Assembly (NCBI GenBank): GCA_937897005.1
Contig: CALCOQ010000296.1
Location: forward strand, 1-9,940
Reading direction: 5' to 3'
Source of the DNA: an uncultured euryarchaeote
Lineage (GTDB): Archaea > Thermoplasmatota > Poseidoniia > Poseidoniales > Poseidoniaceae
DNA length: 9,940 nucleotides
Part shown: piece after piece, positions 1-7,545 of the stretch
Layout: each line of letters starts with the position of its first letter
How positions within the stretch are numbered: position 1 is the stretch's first letter
Translations under genes and position numbers: made by a program
Notes under the pieces: generated by a model
What the model was told of the DNA's origin: nothing
Databases searched by the model: none
Seen by the model: the letters and a program-made list of their open reading frames with translations, nothing else

Positions 1-1149
1 CAACTTGAACTTGATGAAGAATTGATTCTGACCATGAACTGGCTACTTCTGCCAAGTCAAATAGCCGCTGCATTGACTATTGAAGACATTCCTGTTCTCG
101 CATATGAGATAGATGACCCAGAGATAATCCAGTCTGTACAGTACATGACAGAGATGTTCGAGTACCGTACTGAAGTCAAACAGTTACTGATTAATATCGA
201 TCAGGTGTCCAAGATTCCAGAAGAACTCATCAACCACCATGATCATGTTGTCAGCGGTTCAGCACAGGAACTTCGAGAAAGACTCATTGACTCAGGACGT
301 GCCAAGGCTCAGGAGAAGTTGAAGCAGCGAAAGCAGACACGGAAGAAACAGAGTGAATTCGCCGAACTTGATGCGATAAAAAGGCTGAATGAGTTTCCTG
401 GACGAATGCTCAAGCACGAAGATGATGAATTACGTGGCTACGCCGAGAAACGTTACGCTGAATTGAATCGTATTGAAGAATTGCTGCACATCATCGATTC
501 AGCCACCGATGCTGAAGAAATCATTGTAGAGGCACTTGAACACGATGATGATGAAGTCAGAAATCTTGCTAATCGTCAACATGGAATATTGCAGCGGAAA
601 CATAAACGCAAACTGCTCCATCTGATCAAGAACAGTAGAAGCATCGATGAATTACCAGCACAAGCTTTTGAATATAGTGACCAAGAGGTGGTCGATGCTG
701 CTCACAAGCGAAAGAAATTCCTCTCAATAGCCATGGACACCGTGGAATCCATCTCTTCGATATACACCTCTGAACCTCTTGAGGAATTGTTGGAACACAA
801 GGATGGAAAGGTTCGTGAAGCTGCTCGTCTTCGTCTACGCCTGCTCGATGAAATTCCTGAGAAGATGCGCGCAAGAGGAGTGAATCCGAGATTGATCAAA
901 ATGATCGATGAACTGGCTGCTGAATGGGCTGATGAAGCCGAAGCGACCAAATTACATCTACAGAGTGTAAAAGGCAAGGCAGACAGTGTTGGAATCTCTT
1001 TGGATGACGAGGTTGTTGTCGCCTATATCGGTCAAAATTTCACTGGAACCGTCCAAGGCTTCACCGATGATGGTGAGTTCGTGGAAGTCTTGAATGCTGA
1101 GACTGCGACCATCTGGCCGGTGCCATTCGATTGCGTGAGCCCTCTGTGA
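1..1149 (+). CDS. HEAT-like helical-repeat protein with C-terminal beta domain (5' end outside window)
   Basis: Function not recognised. The frame is open from base 1, and a TTG at 22 reads as interior sequence, so the start almost certainly lies upstream; residue numbers below count from that TTG. The protein is acidic, helical and without membrane spans. A motif of the form L-E-H-x-D-x-E-V-x-x-x-A recurs with its Asp near residues 74, 134, 176, 220 and 261, with a weaker copy near 31. Spacing is 41-44 residues except for one gap of 60, which holds a strongly basic insert (about 93-110). This resembles HEAT/armadillo-like alpha-solenoids, usually protein-binding scaffolds, although the period is longer than in classical HEAT repeats. 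Residues about 322-375 look like a small SH3/KOW-like beta barrel (V-x-A-x-I-G...F-x-G-x-V-x-G-F, then A-T-I-W-P-V). It converges on the membrane-protein gene and is not part of the aromatic array. Coding status is secure; the fold is inferred. Confidence 0.85.
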   Translation, partial: QLELDEELILTMNWLLLPSQIAAALTIEDIPVLAYEIDDPEIIQSVQYMTEMFEYRTEVKQLLINIDQVSKIPEELINHHDHVVSGSAQELRERLIDSGRAKAQEKLKQRKQTRKKQSEFAELDAIKRLNEFPGRMLKHEDDELRGYAEKRYAELNRIEELLHIIDSATDAEEIIVEALEHDDDEVRNLANRQHGILQRKHKRKLLHLIKNSRSIDELPAQAFEYSDQEVVDAAHKRKKFLSIAMDTVESISSIYTSEPLEELLEHKDGKVREAARLRLRLLDEIPEKMRARGVNPRLIKMIDELAAEWADEAEATKLHLQSVKGKADSVGISLDDEVVVAYIGQNFTGTVQGFTDDGEFVEVLNAETATIWPVPFDCVSPL

Positions 1150-1179
1150 ACTTGAACTCAGCCGTCCTCTACCTGTTTT

Positions 1180-1197
1180 GAAATGATGAATCATTTC
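1180..1197. repeat. Inverted repeat in the convergent gap, possible terminator stem
   Basis: GAAATGAT-GA-ATCATTTC has perfect 8-base arms around two bases. In RNA it could form a 6-bp stem with a 6-base loop from either strand. It sits just after the plus-strand gene and covers the stop codon of the minus-strand membrane-protein gene. T-rich stretches follow on the plus strand (around 1192-1230), but there is no long T run. A role in ending one or both converging transcripts is possible but unproven; archaeal terminators usually depend on T tracts rather than stems. Confidence 0.35.
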
Positions 1198-4100
1198 TTC
1201 TTACGTCTGACTACTTTTCTCCGTTTTCCACTGTTGTCTGAATCTCCCTTTGCTCCAGAACGTCGAGAGCCCTTACGTCTGACAGACCGTCGTTCCTTTG
1301 TCGGTTGCATATCTGGTCCACAAACCATGAGAGAGACATCTTCGCCGAGCAGACGGGCGAGTGTGCCCTTTGAGCTCGCCTTGCGCTCAGTGGATTTCCA
1401 CCACGCTTCGGTCAGGGTCTTGTTTCTGGCAGGTTTCGTAGTTCGAAGTATCTTGCGTCGATGTTCAATGCGTCCCAAGAAATCTTTTTGGCGACTCGCA
1501 GGAACTCGTTCGACCAGCCATCCTGGCATACCGATGTCATAGTTGACCCCTCTCACTGATACCAATAGCCCGCAAAGAAGCAGATGGGTTCCCACTGGGA
1601 GTTGGGTCGGATCGAAATCCACCTTGTTACGTTGCATCCGTTTGGCCATGGAGATCATTGCCGATTGATTCCTGTGACTGATGTTCTTCTGCTGACTGTT
1701 ATGCACGCGAAGAAGGAAAACGTGTCCAAGGACAAGGACCAATGTAGCTAGAAACCCAGTGGTTGAACTCTCAAAGAAAAAGATGCTGAAACCCAACACC
1801 AGCCAAAGGGGCATCAGGATGAAGTAATGAAACAGATTCTCCTTTCCAGTGTTTCGCAGGCTGGGTTGCAATCCTCTGTCTATTGCCTGATGTCCCATCA
1901 CCAACACATTGCCTGACAAAACTTCATCTGCACCATCTGTAGAGAACATGGCAGCAATCGGATTCACCGGCGCTTCATCGATCCATGATCGCTGTGATTC
2001 CATCTCAGTTTGAGTCAGAGCCGGTTCAATCTCTTCTGTTGAAACCTCATCTCCAATTATTGCTCCCAGAGCATGCACACGTGGGTCAGCCGCAGCATCT
2101 CTCACAAGACCACTGTATATCTCAAGAGCACTGAACCTGTCTTCGGGCATGGCCATCCCATCCAATAGACACAAGGCCAGTGAGATTCGAGTCAGAACAT
2201 GTGTTGGATTGTCCTTGACGACAGAAACTGCCAGTTCAAGAGCTTCCATTCCCCGCCGTTGCATCCGTAGCATTGCGATGGAGGATAAACGAGAACGTAG
2301 TTCCATCATTTCCTCCCCAATCTCCACACCTTCATCCCAGGCTTCCCATTCTGCCAAGCATTCCATCATCATCTGTAGATGTTTCATCGATGGATGACCT
2401 GTGTGTTTCAATCGCTGTTTCTTACCAACATTTCCTCTCCAAGGATCAAGGAATTCTGTCAGAATCATCAACAACTCGACCTCATCATCGACCTCTTCCT
2501 TCGGTATCGAGTACAGGACCTGCTTGGCGGCATCGAGTCGACGAGTTGCAAGATATGAAGAGGCAAGAATGAGCCGTGCTTCTATTCCTGAACCACCTTG
2601 TTGTGCCAGTAATGAACGCGCTTCAACAGTCGCTTGAGGCCATAATCCACGTATCGCCCGCTCGATCATCCGTGCTCTGGTCTTCTCCATCCTGATCACC
2701 GCTTCGTCTCCACCCAACTTCGCTTGTTGGAACAATCTCAATCCATTGACATCTTCCTTCACTGCGGCTTCATTCACCATATCGGACATCCATTTGACCG
2801 TTTTTCCTTCAACCAATTCCTCTCTACGCTCTTCTGGGGAGAGGTCGAATTTCATCTCTCGAAGGATTTTCAACCTAGGCAGGCTCAACAGCCAGATGAT
2901 CAAGAATACCGCTTGACCAACAGCGATGAAAGACCAAGTTGCCAAAATAATCACCGGTTCAGTGAAACCATTTGCTTCCAAAGATGAAGCATAGGGCATC
3001 AGAGAAGAAAATTCCTTGTAACAAACCAATACCAACAACAATACGGTATAACCACTGAATCCAGCGAATGAAAAGTACAAGAGACGAGATTGAGCCTCTT
3101 TCTCAGCCCTGATCTCATGAGGAGTAGCCAATACCACTCCACCGAAACCAGAGAAGGTCTGACCACCTATGAACAGGTTACGAATCAATTCGAAGATGAA
3201 GGCCAGACCAACGATGGCGATGTTCAATGAAAGAAAAGCCGCCAATATCACCGGTACCCCCTTGAGCCATTGGAACTGCTCGATGAGTTCCTGCATGTTC
3301 ACAGCCTCGATTATTCCCCAGCCGAGCAGACCACCATAGTTGAGAATGTTATCCTGAGTGGTTTGCGGGGCGTCACCAAGAAGTACGTACATCACCGTGA
3401 GGATGCCGTTCACTGCTGCGACAGGCATGGTTGCCAAGAACACCACCAGGATCAATGAACTTGAACGAGCCATGAATCCAGGCTTCTCAGGATTGACGGG
3501 GGTCTGCTCACCATGGTATGAACGCCATTTGTTGATCAACAACATGTTCCATGAAGCCCCGAGAATACGCCCATAGGCCAGAATGGTCGGAGACATGAAG
3601 AGAAGTGATGCGTAAACGATCCAGTATGCACGCTCCTCAGGGTATACATTCCAACCATAGAATAGAAGACCGACACTGATGACCAAAAGGAGAATCAGTT
3701 GTGAGAATCTTTTGATGAATCGAATCAACCAATTACCTCCTTTCTGCTGAAAATCAGAGCCACCGGGCAATTGGGCAGCCAATGTCTCCAATGGAGAATA
3801 GATAATCGGTATCACGATCATGATGAACATCAGAATGACCGATAACTTATGGAAGGTCCCTGGTAAGATGATCAATTCTGCGATGAGGATCAGGATCCCT
3901 GCCATGGCCATCAGGTAAGCGCTGACCCCTCTGCCAACCCGCGGCAGTTTGAGCAATTGCTTTGCATCACTACGATTCTTGGTCAACCGATGAACCTCAT
4001 ACAAGCCATCATCGACCTCAAAAGCGACCTGTAGAGAGGAAAGAGAATTTGGGAGAAGAAGTTTCCATATCAATGGAGTGACAATGCCGGCGATAATGAC

Positions 4101-4226
4101 GGGCAATAATAACATGAAAGTGGATTCCTGTTCCACTGAGGAGCCTGCAGCTGCTACCGTTGGACTGAAGATGGTGAGGCACAACAGAAGCAACGGAGTC
4201 GCACTGAATCTGGTGAGGTTGCACAC
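1191..4226 (-). CDS. Large polytopic membrane protein with TPR-like middle and basic tail, function unknown
   Basis: A 1011-residue protein that I do not recognise. Residues about 8-27 look like a signal peptide (Leu-rich core, then A-A-A-G). About nine membrane segments follow: 36-58, 102-123, 126-146, 174-193, 199-220, 255-284, 322-349, 381-403 and 423-449. Residues 450-745 are soluble and helical, with TPR-like pairs (for example 545-575 and 645-710) but no clean consensus. Two more spans lie at about 798-817 and 823-840. The last 35 residues contain 18 Lys/Arg and end in a Lys run. The start is GTG at 4226. It has GGAG eight bases upstream, no in-frame ATG lies near it, and an in-frame stop lies 27 bases before it. 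It follows aspartate kinase by 54 bases on the same strand, and a TATA-like element in that gap suggests it can have its own promoter, so a role in aromatic synthesis should not be assumed. Coding status is certain; function is unknown. Confidence 0.9.
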   Translation of the reverse strand: MCNLTRFSATPLLLLCLTIFSPTVAAAGSSVEQESTFMLLLPVIIAGIVTPLIWKLLLPNSLSSLQVAFEVDDGLYEVHRLTKNRSDAKQLLKLPRVGRGVSAYLMAMAGILILIAELIILPGTFHKLSVILMFIMIVIPIIYSPLETLAAQLPGGSDFQQKGGNWLIRFIKRFSQLILLLVISVGLLFYGWNVYPEERAYWIVYASLLFMSPTILAYGRILGASWNMLLINKWRSYHGEQTPVNPEKPGFMARSSSLILVVFLATMPVAAVNGILTVMYVLLGDAPQTTQDNILNYGGLLGWGIIEAVNMQELIEQFQWLKGVPVILAAFLSLNIAIVGLAFIFELIRNLFIGGQTFSGFGGVVLATPHEIRAEKEAQSRLLYFSFAGFSGYTVLLLVLVCYKEFSSLMPYASSLEANGFTEPVIILATWSFIAVGQAVFLIIWLLSLPRLKILREMKFDLSPEERREELVEGKTVKWMSDMVNEAAVKEDVNGLRLFQQAKLGGDEAVIRMEKTRARMIERAIRGLWPQATVEARSLLAQQGGSGIEARLILASSYLATRRLDAAKQVLYSIPKEEVDDEVELLMILTEFLDPWRGNVGKKQRLKHTGHPSMKHLQMMMECLAEWEAWDEGVEIGEEMMELRSRLSSIAMLRMQRRGMEALELAVSVVKDNPTHVLTRISLALCLLDGMAMPEDRFSALEIYSGLVRDAAADPRVHALGAIIGDEVSTEEIEPALTQTEMESQRSWIDEAPVNPIAAMFSTDGADEVLSGNVLVMGHQAIDRGLQPSLRNTGKENLFHYFILMPLWLVLGFSIFFFESSTTGFLATLVLVLGHVFLLRVHNSQQKNISHRNQSAMISMAKRMQRNKVDFDPTQLPVGTHLLLCGLLVSVRGVNYDIGMPGWLVERVPASRQKDFLGRIEHRRKILRTTKPARNKTLTEAWWKSTERKASSKGTLARLLGEDVSLMVCGPDMQPTKERRSVRRKGSRRSGAKGDSDNSGKRRKVVRRKKK

Positions 4227-4234
4227 AGTTCCAT

Positions 4235-4238
4235 CTCC
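4235..4238 (-). promoter_or_regulatory. Shine-Dalgarno site for the membrane-protein gene
   Basis: GGAG ends eight bases before the GTG at 4226. It supports GTG as the start, because the in-frame stretch back to the upstream stop contains no ATG. Confidence 0.5.
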
Positions 4239-4261
4239 ATTTTGATTGAATCAGGTGTCTT

Positions 4262-4270
4262 GATATGTAT
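4262..4270 (-). promoter_or_regulatory. Possible TATA box for the membrane-protein gene
   Basis: On the minus strand the gap after aspartate kinase reads ATACATATC, the most AT-rich point in a 54-base gap. An archaeal start site about 25 bases downstream would fall near 4240, giving a short leader that still includes the GGAG site. No convincing purine-rich BRE is visible just upstream. This is a weak call based on position and composition only. Confidence 0.25.
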
Positions 4271-4280
4271 GAATCGCTGT

Positions 4281-5549
4281 TCAGGTCGTTAGTTGAAACT
4301 CCTTGACCAAGGTCTGGATCAACGAACCTGGATCTGTTTCATCGCTTAAGAAATGCAAGGCGTGATTCTCGCTCATGGTAGCGATCGCTGTAGGGTGGTC
4401 ATGTTCAATATTGCTGCCTATCAACGAAAACAATGATGCGGGGTCGCTCTTCTGCCAAGCAACCTCGAAACCATCAAGGGTGTGCATCAGAGAATGTGTC
4501 AATGAGCTTGGTACGAAGAGCGAGATATGTCCTTCACCCACCTTCAAGAACCAGATCTTGACCGCTTCATTCTTCAACAATTCCATGACCTGATTGAGAA
4601 CTGCACCAGTTCTATCGCCGATGGTGTGAATAGAATGGTGAATGATTCCGGGGGTACAAGATATTGCAGTGATCGTCATTCCATCTGTCTCCATGTCTGG
4701 ACCTATGGTGGTATAGGGACCATCTTTATGCAGCGCTCGAATCTCACATGGTATTCCAGTTCCACGTAGGGTTTCGATGCAAGCAGCGTGCAATACCACA
4801 CCCCCTGCTCTCGCGAGGGCCAGAGCCTCTTCCACTCCAAGATACGGTATGGTTTGAGATTCAATTCCCCACTGGGGACTTACAGAGAGTACGCCAGGGA
4901 CATCCTTCCACAGTATGACTCGTGTTGCTTCAAGTATCTGCGCCAAAGCTGCTGCCGACAGGTCACTGCCACCTCTATCAAGCACTCTGATATCACCATT
5001 CACATCTTTTCCGAACCATCCACTGACAACTGCAACACGTTCTTTGAACATTGAAAGATCAATACATTCTGCACTCGATTCGATATCGATAGCAGAACCA
5101 TTCTCACTGATCATCATCCCGAGAACATCGGAATCCACCGCTGAACACTCCAACCCTCTTCGTTGAAACGCTTCAATCAACATTATACTGGCCAATCTCT
5201 CACCACTGGCAAGGATTGAGGCCTTGCAGACCTCATCTTCAGGATCTTGACATAGTCGCAGGAGTTCTACAGCCAATTCCTCAAGTATATTCATGAATCT
5301 AGGACCATGCTTTCCGCTTTCCAATTCTGGAGTGAATCGCAGGTGTTGTCTACGTAAATCGTTTACCAGACTGCTCCATTGCCATGGTTCACCAATCGCC
5401 CGCAGCAAACGGTCTGTCACTCCCCATAAGGCTGAGACCACGATGAGAGGACGACCTTCACTGGTCAAGAGGCGACGATGGATCTGGTCAAGATCTCCTG
5501 GAGTCCTGAGACAAGAGCCTCCGAATTTGTGAATCACCCAATCATCCAT
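4281..5549 (-). CDS. Aspartate kinase with C-terminal ACT domains
   Basis: Aspartokinase phosphorylates aspartate to 4-phosphoaspartate, the first step towards aspartate semialdehyde, lysine, threonine and methionine. In archaea using the ADTH route it also feeds the aromatic amino acids. From the chosen ATG (422 residues) the kinase motifs are K-F-G-G-S (8-12), V-V-S-A-L-W-G-V-T (37-45), S-G-E-R (115-118), D-R-G-G-S-D-L-S-A (191-199) and W-K-D-V-P-G-V (214-220). Residues about 289-422 form two divergent ACT-like halves, the usual site of amino-acid feedback control. No homoserine dehydrogenase domain is attached. A GTG start at 5558 is possible, but a GGAGGT site lies seven bases before the ATG at 5549 and only touches the GTG, so ATG is preferred. 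The gene overlaps the end of chorismate synthase by eight bases, indicating co-transcription. Family assignment is firm; dedication to aromatic synthesis is inferred from position. Confidence 0.93.
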   Translation of the reverse strand: MDDWVIHKFGGSCLRTPGDLDQIHRRLLTSEGRPLIVVSALWGVTDRLLRAIGEPWQWSSLVNDLRRQHLRFTPELESGKHGPRFMNILEELAVELLRLCQDPEDEVCKASILASGERLASIMLIEAFQRRGLECSAVDSDVLGMMISENGSAIDIESSAECIDLSMFKERVAVVSGWFGKDVNGDIRVLDRGGSDLSAAALAQILEATRVILWKDVPGVLSVSPQWGIESQTIPYLGVEEALALARAGGVVLHAACIETLRGTGIPCEIRALHKDGPYTTIGPDMETDGMTITAISCTPGIIHHSIHTIGDRTGAVLNQVMELLKNEAVKIWFLKVGEGHISLFVPSSLTHSLMHTLDGFEVAWQKSDPASLFSLIGSNIEHDHPTAIATMSENHALHFLSDETDPGSLIQTLVKEFQLTT

Positions 5550-6609
5550 CCTGTCCACCTCCTCCTTGTATCATATCAGCGATGACAAGACGGCACATTG
5601 CTTCTGCGACCGGCACCGCTCTGGGCCCCAACACAGGATCATGCCTTCCTCCGACCAGCAATGACTTCTGCTCTCCACTGGCTAGATCAAGAGTCTGCTG
5701 TGGCAACGAAATACTGCTGGGTGGTTTCAAAGTCAAAGCCATCCTCAATGGGGCACCTGTTGCCATCCCTCCCAAGGATCCATCACCATCTGTCATCGGC
5801 CCTTCCTCGCCCATGTACCACGGCGAGTTATGCTGGCTACCTCTGCTTTGACAGACATCGGTTCCTTCTCCAAACTCGATGGCTCTTGCTCCAGGTACCG
5901 ACATCAATGAGTGAGCCAACAATGGTTCAAGACCCTCGAACCATGGAGCCCCGAAACCCAGTGGCAGACCTTCGATGACGATGCTTACTCTGGAACCAAC
6001 CGAATCGCCCTGTTTCCTTATCTCGAGTACATGAGCAAGCATTTCCTGAGCAATATCTGGATCTGAACATCTTACCCGCTGACAGGCTTCATCGTCTGGA
6101 AGCGCGAGTGGGAGAGTGCCGCATCTGATATCCCCGATGGCAGAGACATGGGCGCGTACAGAAATTCCATGTTCAATCAATAGTGGTGAGCACAGACTTG
6201 CTGCAGCAACGAGGCCTGCGGTCAAGCGGGCACTGTTCACTCCACCTCCACGCGGATCTGCCGCTCCCTCACTATTGACCATGGCTGGAAGGTCAGCATG
6301 CCCTGGACGTGGCATATCTGGAAGAAATGAATAATCACTTGAGCGGGCGTCATCATTGCGAATCAAGAGCAGGAGTGGCGAACCTGTCGCCTTTCCTTCA
6401 TACACACCAGAAAGAATCTCACATTGGTCGGATTCTTTGCGCAACGAAGCAATGCCGCTTCCTGGCCGCCTTCTCTCCAATTCGGCAGACAGATATTCCT
6501 CGTCGATAGGGGTGCCCGCGGGAATTCCCTCAACAAGGGCACCAACTGCAGGGCCATGACTTTCACCAAACAATGTCGTACGCAATCTATCACCGATGCG
6601 CATCGACAT
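5542..6609 (-). CDS. aroC: Chorismate synthase
   Basis: Catalyses the last step to chorismate: loss of phosphate from 5-enolpyruvylshikimate 3-phosphate, with reduced FMN as cofactor. Its 355 residues are within the normal family range. Visible signatures are F-G-E-S-H-G (14-19), with the first catalytic His; R-P-G-S-G (48-52); R-N-D-D-A-R-S-S-D-Y (84-93); R-P-G-H-A-D (101-106), with the second catalytic His; E-F-G-E-G (245-249); R-G-S-Q-H-N (256-261); G-S-L-G-G-M-A-T-G (277-285); and G-R-H-D-P (321-325), with the catalytic Asp. The loop after R-G-G-G reads V-N-S-A-R-L-T (124-130) instead of the common R-S-S-A-R-E-T, a variant near the flavin/substrate site. The ATG at 6609 is chosen. A second ATG at 6603 would remove two residues, and GAGG at 6617-6614 could serve either. 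It lies 44 bases after shikimate kinase and overlaps aspartate kinase by eight bases. Confidence 0.96.
   Translation of the reverse strand: MSMRIGDRLRTTLFGESHGPAVGALVEGIPAGTPIDEEYLSAELERRRPGSGIASLRKESDQCEILSGVYEGKATGSPLLLLIRNDDARSSDYSFLPDMPRPGHADLPAMVNSEGAADPRGGGVNSARLTAGLVAAASLCSPLLIEHGISVRAHVSAIGDIRCGTLPLALPDDEACQRVRCSDPDIAQEMLAHVLEIRKQGDSVGSRVSIVIEGLPLGFGAPWFEGLEPLLAHSLMSVPGARAIEFGEGTDVCQSRGSQHNSPWYMGEEGPMTDGDGSLGGMATGAPLRMALTLKPPSSISLPQQTLDLASGEQKSLLVGGRHDPVLGPRAVPVAEAMCRLVIADMIQGGGGQDG
5557..5567 (-). promoter_or_regulatory. Strong Shine-Dalgarno deciding the aspartate kinase start
   Basis: AAGGAGGAGGT lies inside the last codons of chorismate synthase, where it encodes part of a Gly run. 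Its GGAGGT end is seven bases before the ATG at 5549, while the alternative GTG at 5558 overlaps it. This favours the shorter protein. Confidence 0.7.
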
Positions 6610-6622
6610 GAGGCCTCATGTC
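6605..6622. repeat. Perfect 18-base palindrome over the chorismate synthase start
   Basis: GACATGAGGCCTCATGTC is identical to its reverse complement, with no spacer. It contains the ATG at 6609 and the GAGG ribosome-binding site. It could be a dyad operator for a dimeric regulator or a self-pairing RNA element affecting initiation. Both uses are inference; the symmetry itself is read directly from the bases. Confidence 0.6.
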
Positions 6623-6653
6623 CGGGTGGGCACTTGGGGATTCAAGCCTTCTC

Positions 6654-7541
6654 TCACTCCACTTCATTGACATTGACGAGTTGAGGATTGAGAACCTTGG
6701 TCTGGATGACCTCCAAATCATCCTGTCTAGTGGAGTACCACATGAGTAATCTATCCAACGTTGGGGTAGAAACCGAAGCTGAGAATATCACGATGGCTGA
6801 ACCCGTACCACTGATTCCTGCAGCTCTGGCTCCATTGACAAATGCATCATTGGTCAGCCTACGTCCCATCATATCATTGAGCACCGAGGCCATTGAACGA
6901 CCGTTCCAAGTCAAAGCGACGAGTTCATTCCCTTCCTCAAGTGCCGCCAATGCCTTCTGGAAGCCCTGTTGATGCCAAGCGAATGTTTCTAACTCCGGTG
7001 ATTCCAACCGCTCGCCTCTAAGGACCAACAATACATTCCAATCGTCGGAGTTCGGACCATCTCCTTCCAAGAGAACCCCCTCAGCAGCAGGGAGATTCGG
7101 ATCGATGAGTTTCCAGCCTCCTTCAACCGCTGCCCAAGCATCATCTACACTTCCGGTCAATGAGACTCCTGAGGATGATTGTGCCTTGGACGAAATATCC
7201 ACGACTTCTGCATTGCTGAGCTCGAGATCCATTGCATCCGCCAAAGCTCTGATTGCAGCAACAGATACTGCGGCAGAAGATTTGAGACCTTGTCGAGGCG
7301 GAACTTTGCTGGTTACACTCCAATGTAACTCCGTTCCGGGTAATTCATGCCCGGCTTCTTTCCATGCCTCGACGGTTGCCTCCAACAGGCCATCAGGGTC
7401 ATCGAGTTCACGTCTGGATGGTTTGTCGAGTAGAGTTACCACGACCGGGAGGTCCAGAGCAAGACTGGCTCCATAGCCAACCCCCGCAGCATGTAACAGG
7501 CTACAGGCTCCATTCGCCTGACCCTTCCCTAATCTTGCCAT
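6654..7541 (-). CDS. aroK: Shikimate kinase, archaeal GHMP-family type
   Basis: Phosphorylates shikimate at the 3-hydroxyl using ATP. This is the archaeal form of the GHMP kinase superfamily (MJ1440-like), unrelated to the P-loop AroK of bacteria; the symbol here denotes function. The 295 residues show the GHMP phosphate-binding motif P-P-R-Q-G-L-K-S-S-A-A-V (81-92). They also show S-L-T-G-S-V-D-D-A-W-A-A-V-E-G-G (127-142), matching the archaeal shikimate-kinase segment T-G-A-x-D-D-A, and the C-terminal glycine motif G-I-S-G-T-G-S-A (242-249). The ATG at 7541 follows the DHQ synthase stop by only four bases, and GAGGTG five bases upstream supports it. Homoserine or mevalonate kinase are family alternatives, but the D-D-A-W segment and neighbouring genes favour shikimate. 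It acts in the cytosol on the product of shikimate dehydrogenase, which is not encoded in this window. Confidence 0.94.
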   Translation of the reverse strand: MARLGKGQANGACSLLHAAGVGYGASLALDLPVVVTLLDKPSRRELDDPDGLLEATVEAWKEAGHELPGTELHWSVTSKVPPRQGLKSSAAVSVAAIRALADAMDLELSNAEVVDISSKAQSSSGVSLTGSVDDAWAAVEGGWKLIDPNLPAAEGVLLEGDGPNSDDWNVLLVLRGERLESPELETFAWHQQGFQKALAALEEGNELVALTWNGRSMASVLNDMMGRRLTNDAFVNGARAAGISGTGSAIVIFSASVSTPTLDRLLMWYSTRQDDLEVIQTKVLNPQLVNVNEVE

Positions 7542-7545
7542 GCAG

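Noticed and set aside
22..24. TTG at 22 as the real start of the first gene
   Set aside because: The frame is open back to base 1 with similar acidic, helical composition, and no ribosome-binding site precedes it.
1183..1542. Open plus-strand frame of 119 codons
   Set aside because: It lies wholly antisense to the C-terminal part of the membrane-protein gene, has no family resemblance and has low-complexity Arg/Ser composition typical of antisense frames.
4018..4224. Minus-strand frame of 68 codons inside the start of the membrane-protein gene
   Set aside because: It is a shifted frame over the signal peptide and first span; the long frame with hydrophobic segments is clearly the coding one.
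5598..5978. Open plus-strand frame of 126 codons
   Set aside because: It is antisense to the conserved C-terminal half of chorismate synthase, whose motifs are all in the minus-strand frame.
7105..7476. Open plus-strand frame of 123 codons
   Set aside because: It is antisense to shikimate kinase; Ser/Ala-rich, no ribosome-binding site or recognisable domain.
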